Shown: positions 35,755 through 44,162 of the stretch, piece after piece
Position numbering within the stretch: the stretch's first letter is position 1
Layout of the letters: every line of letters begins with the position of its first letter
Assembly (NCBI GenBank): GCA_014860575.1
Contig: JACZJK010000039.1
Coordinates: 1-64,000, forward strand
DNA from: Bacteroidales bacterium
GTDB lineage: Bacteria > Bacteroidota > Bacteroidia > Bacteroidales > JAAYJT01
Reading direction: 5' to 3'
DNA length: 64,000 nt
The notes under the pieces: generated by a model
Told to the model about the DNA's origin: nothing
Databases searched by the model: none
What the model saw: the letters and a program-made list of their open reading frames with translations, nothing else
Made by a program: the position numbers and the translations under genes

Positions 35755-38451
35755 TTGAAAAAGCAGATACTATATCTCATTGTATTAATTTCCGGAACGC
35801 TTATGTCTTATGCGAAAACGTTCCCGGAAAAGGGTGTGCCGCTGCTTAAAAATTTCACACCATCACAATATCAGAACCAGGGGAAAATCTGGGATATTCG
35901 TTCCGCTCCTAATAGCATGATTTATATGGCTGCCGATAAAGGCTTGCTTGAGTTCGACGGGAAAACATGGAACAGCTTCAAAGGCAGCGATGGTTTTACC
36001 CGATCGGTTCTGGTGCCTAGCGATTCGCTTATTTATACCGGCTCAGATCTCGATTTTGGAGTCTGGACGAAGAACAAATTTCAGGCCTTTGAATACACCT
36101 CCCTGTACCCGTTCAGGAAAGATGTTCAGGATATCAGCGAGGAGTTTTGGGATGTTCATTCCATTGATGATAAGATCATCTTTATTTCGTCGCAGAGTAT
36201 TTATGTATATACAAACCAGCAGCTAACCCGAATAACTGCGCCAAATAAGTTTACAGGTAGTTTTGTTGTGAGTAATTCCTTTTATCTGGCGGATGCAAAA
36301 AACGGATTATATCTCTATGATAAAACCTCATTAAAACACCTGTTCAGCTATCCTGAGGATAAAGCATTTGAAATTTCAGGTATCTATCATAGAAACAATG
36401 AGGTTGTGATAGTCTCGAAAAATGCCGGTTTGTATTTTTATTCCTCCGGCCAGCTCAGTCAAATAAAAAGCACCTTATCAGAAACCCTGAAAGCGGCAAA
36501 CGTTTTTAGCTTTGAACCTGTCAATGAATCCCATCTGGCATATGGCACAGTACTGAAAGGCCTGTTCATCACTGATTTGGATGGAAACATCATCCATCAT
36601 ATAAACAGATATAAAGGCCTGCTAAGCAATACAATTTTGTGTTTGCATTATAGTCCATCAGGAAAATTGTGGGTTGGAACCGATTATGGAGTTACTTCGC
36701 TTTTCTTGAAAAATGACATCACCTTTTTTTACGATTATCGGGGGGATTTTGGAACCGGTTACACAGCCCAGGTAATGGATGGAGTATTTTACCTGGGAAC
36801 CAACCAGGGATTATACAGCACCGGATGGGATGATCTGAACAACGATAAGGAGTTTAGTCATTTCGATCTTTTTCCCGGCACCGAAGGCCAGGTTTGGGCT
36901 CTGGAAAAAATTGATAACACTTTGTTCATGGGCCATGATAATGGTTTGTTCGTGCTCAAAAATGGAAAGTTTGAAAAATTTGATCAACACTCAGGAGTAT
37001 GGACCATTTTACAATACAAAGACTATCTGTTAACAGGCAATTATAATGGTATATCAATTTTCAGGAAATCCGGCAGCGAATGGATTTTCCTTAAAAAAAT
37101 GGATTTAATCCTGGGTTCATGCAATCAGTTGATCATTGAAATGGAAAATGTTTTGTGGGTCAACATCCCAAACTTTGGAATAATCAGGGCAGTACTTGAT
37201 AATAATTTACATCCTGCCGAAAGGCTGATTTTTCCTGATAGTATTTTTTTTGGAAATGATCCTTGGCTCATTCAGGACGAAAACGGGATACAGGTATTTA
37301 CTGATACTTACCAATACTCTTACATTGCCGGAAATGAAAAGTTCATTCAGAAACCAGAGACGATATCTTTTCCAATGACCGAAAACGTGTTGTCAGGGAT
37401 ATATCAGGCTGTTTCTTTACAACCCGATTATGACTTTTATCCGGTTTATAATGGGTTCGCACTAAAACACTTACTTTACGCTGAAGACAAGGATTCTGCA
37501 AAATTCAATTTGGTTTTCAGAAAAGCCGAAGCATTCAATAATGATGAGAGGGTGGCACTTTACGCGGATGCAAGATTGCCCTATAGACTCAATAATTTCA
37601 GGATCGAATATATTGTTCCAAACCAGGATGATGTGTTGTATCAGCACAAATTAAACGAATCAGGAGAGTGGAGTGATTGGTCAGCAACAAATACAGCGGA
37701 ATTTATTGGATTGAAAGAAGGTGAGTTTATTATTTTTGTGAACGCAACGATAAATGGAAGGATTATAGGAACAAATACCATGACAATCCGTATTGATCCC
37801 CCCTGGTATCGTTCATGGTATGTATACGCAACGTATTTTTTGTTGTTTCTGCTGACGGTGTATTTTATCCGCCGCTGGCAAATAATTGCCCTGAAAAAAC
37901 AAAAGAAACATTTACTGCTTAAGGAGCAAAGTTCATTGCGACAGCAAGCCCAAAAGCATAGCGAGAAAGTCCTGTTGCTTGAGCAGGAGTTCCTGAAAGC
38001 TGAATATGATAAGATAAAACAGCAGTTGCGGCACAAAACAGTCGAACTGGCAAATAAAGCAAAAGACAGTGAGGATAAAAATCGCTTGTTGCTCTTGCTA
38101 AAAGAAAAATTTGATCTTATCCATGATAGCGACCCGGCTGTATCCAGATTGAGATTTGGTGAGGCAAGGAGAATGCTTGATGCCTATCTTAAAATTGATG
38201 ACAAAACCTTCGAAATTCAAATGGATGAGTTGCATCAGGAGTTTTTCAAAAAGCTGAAAGACCAATTCCCAACGCTTTCAAACAATGATCTGCGTTTATG
38301 CGCATACTTGCGGGTTGGGCTGAATTCAAAGGAAATTGCTGATATCCTGAACATCCAGCCATCGAGTTCATACATCAGCCGTTCGCGCCTGAGAAAGAAA
38401 CTCAATCTAAAGCCCGAAGAAGATTTGTATGATTTTCTCAGTGCAATTTGA
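35755..38451 (+). CDS. Second one-component membrane regulator: propeller sensor, Y_Y_Y domain, LuxR-type HTH
   Basis: 898 residues from a TTG codon that starts a good signal peptide (MKKQILYLIVLISGTLMSYA). Residues ~25-595 are propeller repeats (GKLWVGTDYGVTSL). A Y_Y_Y-like domain (~605-680) and a membrane helix (~688-708, YFLLFLLTVYF) lead to a long coiled coil and a C-terminal HTH (~840-895; LSNNDLRLCAYLRV, NSKEIADILNI). It is a full-length paralogue of the regulator at 924, again without kinase or receiver domains. It stands alone after a terminator; TACTTTCG at 35717-35724 is a possible imperfect -7 element. With its paralogue it brackets the glucan locus, so sensing of a different glucan fragment is plausible. 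Confidence 0.87.
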   Translation: MKKQILYLIVLISGTLMSYAKTFPEKGVPLLKNFTPSQYQNQGKIWDIRSAPNSMIYMAADKGLLEFDGKTWNSFKGSDGFTRSVLVPSDSLIYTGSDLDFGVWTKNKFQAFEYTSLYPFRKDVQDISEEFWDVHSIDDKIIFISSQSIYVYTNQQLTRITAPNKFTGSFVVSNSFYLADAKNGLYLYDKTSLKHLFSYPEDKAFEISGIYHRNNEVVIVSKNAGLYFYSSGQLSQIKSTLSETLKAANVFSFEPVNESHLAYGTVLKGLFITDLDGNIIHHINRYKGLLSNTILCLHYSPSGKLWVGTDYGVTSLFLKNDITFFYDYRGDFGTGYTAQVMDGVFYLGTNQGLYSTGWDDLNNDKEFSHFDLFPGTEGQVWALEKIDNTLFMGHDNGLFVLKNGKFEKFDQHSGVWTILQYKDYLLTGNYNGISIFRKSGSEWIFLKKMDLILGSCNQLIIEMENVLWVNIPNFGIIRAVLDNNLHPAERLIFPDSIFFGNDPWLIQDENGIQVFTDTYQYSYIAGNEKFIQKPETISFPMTENVLSGIYQAVSLQPDYDFYPVYNGFALKHLLYAEDKDSAKFNLVFRKAEAFNNDERVALYADARLPYRLNNFRIEYIVPNQDDVLYQHKLNESGEWSDWSATNTAEFIGLKEGEFIIFVNATINGRIIGTNTMTIRIDPPWYRSWYVYATYFLLFLLTVYFIRRWQIIALKKQKKHLLLKEQSSLRQQAQKHSEKVLLLEQEFLKAEYDKIKQQLRHKTVELANKAKDSEDKNRLLLLLKEKFDLIHDSDPAVSRLRFGEARRMLDAYLKIDDKTFEIQMDELHQEFFKKLKDQFPTLSNNDLRLCAYLRVGLNSKEIADILNIQPSSSYISRSRLRKKLNLKPEEDLYDFLSAI

Positions 38452-38604
38452 ATATACTTCTGGATTTGAGAAATCAGGTTTCATCATGTTAACCTCATTG
38501 GCGAAGAAATTATTATTTTTAAGGACTTGATTTGTTGCAGTACTTATGCAAGTTTGCTGTTCATCAAGTGTCAAAAATGGTATTGTGCTAACTCAGCCTG
38601 ATCA

Positions 38605-39186
38605 ATGAACGACCACGAACTGATTGATGGATTGATGCGAAACAGCCAGGCAGCTTTCCGCTTGCTGGTGGAACAACACCAGCAAACGGTGGTCTCAACG
38701 TGTTACAATTTTTTACACAATAGTGATGATGCACACGATATAGCCCAGGAAGTTTTCATTGAAGTGTACAAATCCATTCACCGCTTCAGACAGGATGCGT
38801 CCATCTCAACCTGGTTATACAGGATAGCAGTAAACAAATCGCTGAATTACCTGCGCAAACAAAAAAACAGGGGTTTATTTTTCCCGATTGAGAAATTATT
38901 TGGCGGCGAGGCCAGCATAAAAAACCTGTCAGAACCAGATTTTACCAAACCTTTGGAAAAAGAAGCTGAATACACAGCCCGCGCCAAAATGTTGCACAAT
39001 GCCATTGATACCTTACCTGCGAAACAGAAAACCGCATTCACCTTACATAAGTTCAGCAATCTTCCTTACAAGGAAATTGCTGAAGTAATGGATGTTTCCT
39101 TATCAGCTGTTGAGTCCCTGATTCACCGGGCAAAAACAAATCTGCAGTCAACATTGATCAAAGCCATTGAAAAACAACAAATATAA
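38605..39186 (+). CDS. ECF-type RNA polymerase sigma factor
   Basis: 193 residues. Region 2 is clear (LVEQHQQTVVSTCYNFL, DDAHDIAQEVFIEVYKSI), with SISTWLYRIAVNKSLNYLRK. After a linker comes region 4 (LPAKQKTAFTLHKFSNL, YKEIAEVMDVSLSAVESLIH). ECF sigmas redirect RNA polymerase to a small regulon, usually for envelope or metal stress. It heads a four-gene same-strand set with a zinc-finger-like anti-sigma and two Spy-like proteins, the usual layout of a cell-envelope stress unit. The 153-bp upstream gap shows no clear consensus promoter, compatible with autoregulation by a non-housekeeping sigma. Confidence 0.93.
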   Translation: MNDHELIDGLMRNSQAAFRLLVEQHQQTVVSTCYNFLHNSDDAHDIAQEVFIEVYKSIHRFRQDASISTWLYRIAVNKSLNYLRKQKNRGLFFPIEKLFGGEASIKNLSEPDFTKPLEKEAEYTARAKMLHNAIDTLPAKQKTAFTLHKFSNLPYKEIAEVMDVSLSAVESLIHRAKTNLQSTLIKAIEKQQI

Positions 39187-39235
39187 AACGCAAGTTTCAT
39201 GAAACCTCATTGTCTAACATCTAAATTAACCGCAC

Positions 39236-39697
39236 ATGAACTGTAACAAAACCAGACAAAACCTGATCTTCCTGGCAGAGGGAAATCTCAGTCCTGAGCT
39301 GGCATCGGTTGCAAATGCGCATCTGGTACATTGCGAAAAATGCAGTCACATGTACCAGGAAATCCTTCAAACGCTCGCTGTTATAGAAACAGACAAATTG
39401 CTTAAGATTGATCCGTGGTTTGCCGGCAGAGTGGAACAGCAATTTATCAACCTTCGAACCAAAAGAAAAAGCGGAATATTTGAGTTGAAGCCGGTTTTTC
39501 ATCTTATCAGAATTCTACCTGTTGCTGCTTCCCTGGCAATCGCTCTGTGGGTCGGTATTCTCATCGGAACCGAATTGTCGCCACAGTTGTCTTTCGGTGA
39601 GGATGAAATTGATGCAGGCGTATATTACGATCTTGTAGCAGAAGATATCTACGATGGATCATTTGAAGAATTTTTCTTAACCAACGGAGACAATTAA
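39236..39697 (+). CDS. Putative anti-sigma factor, zf-HC2-like
   Basis: 153 residues. The N-terminal cytosolic part holds HLVHCEKCSHMY, the H-x3-C-x2-C half of a zinc-finger anti-sigma domain. One membrane segment follows (~88-108, ILPVAASLAIALWVGILIG) and a short acidic periplasmic tail (EDEIDAGVYYDLVAEDIYD). It lies 49 bp after the sigma gene, whose product it probably holds inactive until an envelope signal arrives. The acidic tail could sense metal or contact the Spy-like proteins encoded next. Confidence 0.8.
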   Translation: MNCNKTRQNLIFLAEGNLSPELASVANAHLVHCEKCSHMYQEILQTLAVIETDKLLKIDPWFAGRVEQQFINLRTKRKSGIFELKPVFHLIRILPVAASLAIALWVGILIGTELSPQLSFGEDEIDAGVYYDLVAEDIYDGSFEEFFLTNGDN

Positions 39698-39699
39698 GC

Positions 39700-40254
39700 A
39701 TGAAAATATTCACAAACAAGGAAGTATGGATATGGGCATTGGCTTCACTGCTGGTAATCACCATAGCAATTCTGGGAACCATGTTGTGGCAACGCTACAG
39801 TGATGATAACCACAAAAATCCCAGTCCGGATTTAATAGAGTTCTCTGAGAAAAAAGAGTCTGAAAAAGGCTATGGCACATGGCGGGAAAAAATGGGGTGT
39901 ACTCCTGAGCAAAACATTCAATTAAAAGAGTTGAGGGATGAATTTCGTGAAGCTTCGTCAGGAATTTTAAACAAGCTGAGCGAAAACCAACAGCAAATAT
40001 TTGAAGAACTGGATCATGAAAATCCGGATCACGAAAAATTAGACAGGCTTGCCACTGAAACCGGACAACTACATGCTGATCTTCGGAAAGAAACAATACG
40101 CCATATGCTTGCAATAAAAGCTGTCACTGCACCTGAACAATACGATAAAATGGCCGAAATGATACAACAGTGGATATTTCCGCCACGCTTTGGCCATCAG
40201 CAAAAGTGGCAGCACCGTCACAGGAAGATGGCTCCACATGATACCTGCGAATAG
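39700..40254 (+). CDS. Membrane-anchored Spy/CpxP-like periplasmic sensor protein
   Basis: 184 residues. A single N-terminal membrane helix (~10-30, ALASLLVITIAILGTMLW) anchors an all-helical periplasmic part: MGCTPEQNIQLKELRDEF, a middle helix and HADLRKETIRHMLAIKAVTA. The C-terminus is His-rich (FGHQQKWQHRHRKMAPH). This is the CnrX/heavy-metal-sensor or Spy-like helical hairpin type. It starts 2 bp after the anti-sigma stop, so it is tightly co-translated. Sensing of metal or misfolded envelope protein and relay to the anti-sigma is inferred, in analogy to the cnrYXH arrangement. Confidence 0.75.
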   Translation: MKIFTNKEVWIWALASLLVITIAILGTMLWQRYSDDNHKNPSPDLIEFSEKKESEKGYGTWREKMGCTPEQNIQLKELRDEFREASSGILNKLSENQQQIFEELDHENPDHEKLDRLATETGQLHADLRKETIRHMLAIKAVTAPEQYDKMAEMIQQWIFPPRFGHQQKWQHRHRKMAPHDTCE

Positions 40255-40292
40255 ATGAATAAATAATTATTAATAACTTAAATGCAACAAAA

Positions 40293-40832
40293 ATGAAAAC
40301 ACAGAATTTAAGCAAATTGCTGCCGGCAATCGTACTGGCAATTGTAATACTCTTCACTACTGACGCATTTGCGCAACGTGGCAGAGGATATCGCGGACAA
40401 GGTGCGTGCAGGGCATTTGAAGAAATGCCAGATCGGGCAGCACAGAATCAGGGCTTTTGCATCAATCTTCCCGGCCTCACAGAGGAACAATCGGAAAAGA
40501 TGGATGCCCTCAGGCTCAAAAACATAAAAGAAAACCAGGAGTTGCGAAACCAGCTCGGTGAAAAGCAAGCGCAGTTGCGTACACTTAAAACAGCCGATCA
40601 GCCTGATATGAACGCCATCAATAATACCATTGATGAAATGGCAGTTTTACGTGGCGGCATGCATAAAAATCAGGCGGCTACGCATCAGGAAATCAGAAAA
40701 CTGCTTACGGAAGAACAAAAGATACTATTTGATTCGCGTGGCCCTGTAAGAAGAGGGTTTGCCTCTGCTGATATGGGCGAACCCAGAGGAAAAGGCCGTG
40801 GATACAGAGCTGATTGTCCCTATAGAAAATAA
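40293..40832 (+). CDS. Soluble periplasmic Spy/CpxP-like protein
   Basis: 179 residues; cleavable signal peptide ending ATDAFAQ-type (TTDAFAQ). Mature helices carry two LTxxQ-like motifs, LTEEQSEKMDAL and LTEEQKILF, the marks of Spy/CpxP chaperones. Ends are Gly/Arg-rich (RGRGYRGQG and GKGRGYRAD), with Cys residues near both ends. Such proteins buffer envelope stress and bind metals or unfolded proteins. It is the last gene of the sigma operon, 38 bp after the anchored sensor and just before a terminator. Confidence 0.82.
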   Translation: MKTQNLSKLLPAIVLAIVILFTTDAFAQRGRGYRGQGACRAFEEMPDRAAQNQGFCINLPGLTEEQSEKMDALRLKNIKENQELRNQLGEKQAQLRTLKTADQPDMNAINNTIDEMAVLRGGMHKNQAATHQEIRKLLTEEQKILFDSRGPVRRGFASADMGEPRGKGRGYRADCPYRK

Positions 40833-40861
40833 TTCTCTGTTTGATTTTGGTTGGTTAAACA

Positions 40862-40895
40862 AAATAAGCCCGGCACTTTCGCGCCGGGCTTATTT
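40862..40895. terminator. Bidirectional terminator between Spy-like gene and rnpB
   Basis: A perfect 13-bp stem, AAATAAGCCCGGC with GCCGGGCTTATTT, encloses an 8-base loop. T-rich tails exist on both sides (TATTTATTTAG on plus; TTATTTTGTTT on minus). It can end the sigma operon from the left and the RNase P RNA from the right. Confidence 0.9.
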
Positions 40896-40904
40896 ATTTA
40901 GTGG

Positions 40905-41324
40905 ATAGCAATTCTATAAGCGGGATTCTGTTATCCGCCCGAAGGCGGAAATTCTATCATTTATCTAGGCCTGCCGTTGCCGGGAGGCTCTTACGACCTA
41001 CCCCTCAGGCCCGGGCGAGCAGCCCTTCATCCGCCGTAGCGGAATCCCTGATGTATTTGGTCTTTCAGCCCATAAGGTTTACCCCCGCAGTGTGTCGCCA
41101 CACCGAGGCGTGAGCTCTTACCTCACGTTTTCACCATCGCCCGCCGTAGCTTTAGCGAAGGCGGGCCTCATCTAAAACTCCGGCGTCGGCAGTTATTTTC
41201 TGTGGCACTTGCTGTTTCCACTCCACCAGAATGGAACCTTCCGGTTAGGAAGTATGGTGCTCTGTGCTGCCCCGACTTTCCTCTTCCCGCTTTGGCGGAA
41301 AGCGATAGAACGAATTACTTATTC
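40905..41324 (-). ncRNA. rnpB: RNase P RNA (bacterial type A)
   Basis: On the minus strand the 5' part reads GAGGAAAGTCGGGGCAGCAC, the universal P4/CR-I region. The 3' part contains the CR-V partner around ACAGAATCCCGCTTATAGAA. Conserved blocks such as GGTAAACCTTATGGGC-like and AGGTAAGAGCTCACG-like sequences lie between. It is the catalytic RNA that matures tRNA 5' ends. Ends are estimated: the 5' end from the promoter at 41331, the 3' end from the terminator at 40862. Variable arms carry GC-rich hairpins, including CCGCCGTAGC twice (41031-41040, 41141-41150) and a 28-bp palindrome at 41139-41166. Confidence 0.93.
41139..41166 (-). repeat. GC-rich palindromic insert in a variable arm of rnpB
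   Basis: GCCCGCC and GGCGGGC enclose a 14-base centre with AGCT/AGCG symmetry. It resembles a dispersed REP-like hairpin that has become part of a peripheral stem of the RNase P RNA. Confidence 0.55.
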
Positions 41325-41330
41325 AGTTTG

Positions 41331-41353
41331 CAAAGATACCATGAATTTCATGG
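41331..41353 (-). promoter_or_regulatory. Putative rnpB promoter and adjacent palindrome
   Basis: On the minus strand TATCTTTG (41331-41338) fits the -7 consensus, about 10 bp before the estimated rnpB 5' end. A 15-bp palindrome CCATGAATTTCATGG (41339-41353) sits where the spacer would be. Divergently, TATTTTTG at 41362-41369 may serve the gene at 41393. Confidence 0.45.
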
Positions 41354-41392
41354 ATTTATGATATTTTTGCTACCTACATAAATTATAAGCAC

Positions 41393-41923
41393 ATGGAAGA
41401 TATTTCATTAGGCATTGGATCGCGGGTAAGCCACCCTGAATTTGGCAAAGGCGTGGTAATTCAGGCTTATACCGATTCATACGAAATCACATTTCTGGAT
41501 TACGGCACAAAAACCATCATGAAAACCTTTAAAGGGTTGGAAGTACTTGATTTTGCCGGCGGCGATATTGATTATATCAGCTTCGAAAAAGTGGAGCGGG
41601 TGTTTGCAAAACTGCTTCGCCGCATTACCGACATCCAGGAAATTGTTCCGCTTGGCAGCCGCTGGCAAGGTGGCAAAATGATACTCCAACCTGGTGATCG
41701 CAACCTGCAAAGCAAGGAAATACCCATCGAAGCTTTTTTCCACAAAATTGTGATGGTTCGCGATAGGTTACGTGTAATGGAACAACGGGTAAACAGCTCA
41801 GATCTTACCGATGATGAGAAAGTGAACATTCAGCAATACATCACCCGTATTTACGGCAGTCTCACCACTTTTAACATCCTCTTTGCCGAGAAGGATGATT
41901 ACTTCGTTGGCGAATCGAAGTAA
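41393..41923 (+). CDS. Conserved hypothetical protein with UvrD-tail-like N-terminal domain
   Basis: 176 residues, soluble, no leader. The N-terminus GIGSRVSHPEFGKGVV followed by YEITFLDYGTK resembles the small Tudor-like fold found at the tail of UvrD/PcrA helicases and in CarD-like proteins, which contacts RNA polymerase or nucleic acid. The rest is helical with LRRITDIQEIVPLGSRW and a charged C-terminus. Function is unknown; a nucleic-acid or polymerase contact is only suggested by the N-terminal pattern. It is transcribed divergently from rnpB and has its own possible -7 element at 41362. Confidence 0.7.
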   Translation: MEDISLGIGSRVSHPEFGKGVVIQAYTDSYEITFLDYGTKTIMKTFKGLEVLDFAGGDIDYISFEKVERVFAKLLRRITDIQEIVPLGSRWQGGKMILQPGDRNLQSKEIPIEAFFHKIVMVRDRLRVMEQRVNSSDLTDDEKVNIQQYITRIYGSLTTFNILFAEKDDYFVGESK

Positions 41924-42245
41924 CCCTAAGATCGTTTGGCGTTCGGCGTTTGACGTTCCGGGTTCAAGGTTCCAGGTTTCAGGTTCAAGGGTTCAAATTC
42001 CTAGGTTCAAATTCAAAACTCATAGAAAAGTGGATTTAAGCAATCAGGGATGCCATCCCCTCGTGCCTCGGGGATTGCATCCCTTCAAAAACTTATGATC
42101 GTTTGGGGTTCTTGTTACTGGTTGCTGGTTTCGCATTACTGGTTACTTGTCCTTTCGACTATTACTCCAGTCTCTTGTTTCTTGACTCTTGGCTCTTGGT
42201 ATTGGCTCTAGGTTCTTGCTACTGCCTACTGCAACTGCCTCCTGC
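41924..42245. repeat. Gene-free stretch with GGTTCAA-type minisatellite, palindromic element and TTACTGG repeats
   Basis: About 41957-42012 has degenerate 7-8 bp repeats of GGTTCAAG/GGTTCCAGG. 42038-42089 is a ~50-bp palindromic element that recurs inverted at 60402. 42110-42240 has GTTACTGGTTGCTGG and TCTTGGCTCTTGG-type repeats. No credible gene was seen. Confidence 0.75.
42038..42089 (+). repeat. Dispersed ~50-bp palindromic element, copy 1
   Basis: GGGATGCCATCCCCTCG followed by CCTCGGGGATTGCATCCC forms a hairpin-capable unit between flanks AAGCAATCA and TTCAAA. The reverse complement, flanks included, is found at 60402-60451 with about two differences. Confidence 0.8.
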
Positions 42246-43469
42246 CTACTCACCCCCCGGATCCATTACCTTGCCGATAAACAGCATTGAGTTGGTAAAT
42301 TTTTCTTTCAGTGCGAACACGAAGGGACGATCCACATAAAATCTTAAAGGTTCGCGGATGCTTGTTTCCCTGAATTCAATTGATGTTACTGCAGCCGCTT
42401 CGGTTCCTTCTTCGTTCACTTCAACAAACGATTTATGTCGTACGCGAGATATAAAAATCTCCTGGTCAGTGATTCCGCTGAAATCAGCAAGTCCGTCAAT
42501 GAAAGCATCATTGATGCCTAAACTCATCAGCGGATCTTTCAGTTCGGTTTCGAATGAGAAGCCAAAACGAGGCAAACGCAGATCAATTTCAGGTTGAAAA
42601 CTCATTTCCGAAGGCAATGCATTCCATTCTTCAATATCCAGGTTTTCGAGCAGCGTATTTACGTCTGAACCGTTATCAGGGAGAAACACCAGCATGCTGA
42701 AATTACCACGGCCATAAGGTAACTCAATTACATGATAACCTTCGCGTTCAGCATACGCAAAACCGGAACTCATTTCCATGGTCATGACCTCTTTCTGATC
42801 CCCTCCGGCAAGGCTGAATGCACGGTTGCGGGTATCTTTTGGTTCGAACTCTTTTTCCCACATTCCTTTGAAATAAATGGCATTGATCAGGAACATCACA
42901 TGGGTTGAGGTGATTTCATCAACAATCTGTTTGATTTTGTCGTGGGTTTTGTCGGCAACCCAGGTATTGATAATGTCTTTGGATTTCGGATTGGCAAAAT
43001 CAAGTTCGCTGACTTCAGCGTTGAAATAATCGCGATTCACGCTCAAAAAGCTGTCTTTTACCTGAAATCCTTCGCGATACCAGACTGAATTGGCAATTTC
43101 CATTTTCACTTTTTCGTCAACCGAAAGCAAATCGGCCATGAGCCGCTGAAAGCCTTCATTGATTTTGGGTTCGGAAACATGAGGAAAATACATGGTTTCG
43201 GTCATCTGGTCGCGGGTAGGACCATCAGCCCCATTCCAGGCCATGGCCAGCGCCATGTGCACACTCAGAGGCGAAATGAAAACATTTTCGGCAGGGTTTT
43301 CGCGGTTCAGAATTTCACGGAATAAATCGAAACCGAAACGGTTTCCACCGTCAACAATCTGAACCTGTTCAACTGACAGCTTGATTTCTTTGGGTTCAAG
43401 CTTAACTTCTTCGCTTTTGCCACAGGATATGAACGAGAACAAAAGCGCTGATAAAATAATATGTTTCAT
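42246..43469 (-). CDS. Serpin-family serine protease inhibitor lipoprotein
   Basis: 407 residues; lipobox FSFISC (Cys16). The full serpin fold is visible: SPLSVHMALAMAWNGADG, NAIYFKGMWEKEFEPKDT, FVEVNEEGTEAAAVTSIEF (hinge and reactive-centre loop) and YVDRPFVFALKEK near the end. Counting from the hinge puts P1-P1' near Thr-Ser, which does not point to trypsin-like targets. As a lipoprotein it would inhibit proteases at the cell envelope, protecting surface proteins. Monocistronic by position, with repeat-rich DNA on its 3' side. Confidence 0.93.
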   Translation of the reverse strand: MKHIILSALLFSFISCGKSEEVKLEPKEIKLSVEQVQIVDGGNRFGFDLFREILNRENPAENVFISPLSVHMALAMAWNGADGPTRDQMTETMYFPHVSEPKINEGFQRLMADLLSVDEKVKMEIANSVWYREGFQVKDSFLSVNRDYFNAEVSELDFANPKSKDIINTWVADKTHDKIKQIVDEITSTHVMFLINAIYFKGMWEKEFEPKDTRNRAFSLAGGDQKEVMTMEMSSGFAYAEREGYHVIELPYGRGNFSMLVFLPDNGSDVNTLLENLDIEEWNALPSEMSFQPEIDLRLPRFGFSFETELKDPLMSLGINDAFIDGLADFSGITDQEIFISRVRHKSFVEVNEEGTEAAAVTSIEFRETSIREPLRFYVDRPFVFALKEKFTNSMLFIGKVMDPGGE

Positions 43470-43574
43470 GGTAATTGGATTTTGATTGTGCTGGGATAAT
43501 GCAAAAAACGAGCCAGTGTGAATGGAACGCGGATTACGCGGGTTAAGCAGATTTGCACGGATTTAGTTGTGATA

Positions 43575-43604
43575 CAGTTATACAGTAATGCAGTTATGCA
43601 GTGA
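43575..43604. repeat. Octamer minisatellite (CAGTTATG-type)
   Basis: Four successive 8-bp units, CAGTTATA CAGTAATG CAGTTATG CAGTGATA, lie in the gap between the serpin and VOC genes. A related array in the opposite orientation is present near 63215-63240. Confidence 0.7.
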
Positions 43605-43645
43605 TAGAGTGAAGTTGTAAATCGGTGCATGAGTGCAAGACGCAG

Positions 43646-44026
43646 TTATCCGTTTTCGTTTTCGGCGAAGGTGAGCACGTAAGCGTTATTATCTAGGATA
43701 GAGAATTCGGTGGCGCCATAGAATGTTTTTTCAAGGCCTTTCAGTACTGTTACCTTGTTTTTGATGTTTTCAAAGAAACTTCTGATATTTTCAATCTTGA
43801 TATAAAAAATTAGTGAGCCGCCGTTTTGCCGGCTGATTTCGGGCAGTTCGCTTCCAAGGCTTTCAAAAGTCTGGAACATAAAAGAAACACTGCCGCTGGA
43901 CATCATGACCCAGACGTAATCGCCTTCTTCTGGCACAGTCATTACAACTTCAAAGCCCAGTTGCTCGTAAAATGCAATGGTTTGTTTGATATCAGTTACA
44001 AAAATGTTGGGAGTCAGGGATTGCAT
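43646..44026 (-). CDS. VOC-superfamily (glyoxalase/bleomycin-resistance-like) protein
   Basis: 126 residues, cytosolic. One pair of beta-alpha-beta-beta-beta modules: PNIFVTDIKQTIAFYEQLGF is the classic first strand-helix, SVSFMFQTFESL the strand end, FYIKIENIRSFFENIKNK the second module, and YGATEFSILDNNAYVLTF the last. VOC proteins bind a metal or small hydrophobic ligand; members include glyoxalases, dioxygenases and antibiotic-binding proteins. Substrate not deducible. It stands alone between unrelated genes. Confidence 0.88.
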   Translation of the reverse strand: MQSLTPNIFVTDIKQTIAFYEQLGFEVVMTVPEEGDYVWVMMSSGSVSFMFQTFESLGSELPEISRQNGGSLIFYIKIENIRSFFENIKNKVTVLKGLEKTFYGATEFSILDNNAYVLTFAENENG

Positions 44027-44162
44027 AATGAAAGAATTTTAGTGATCAGAATATTTTGTAATTATTCAGGCAAAATAACACAAATTCGCATTAAGTATAG
44101 CAGCACTAAAATTCCTTCCGAAATCAGGAAGCTTCAAAAAGGAATTAAAATCAGAGATCCAA

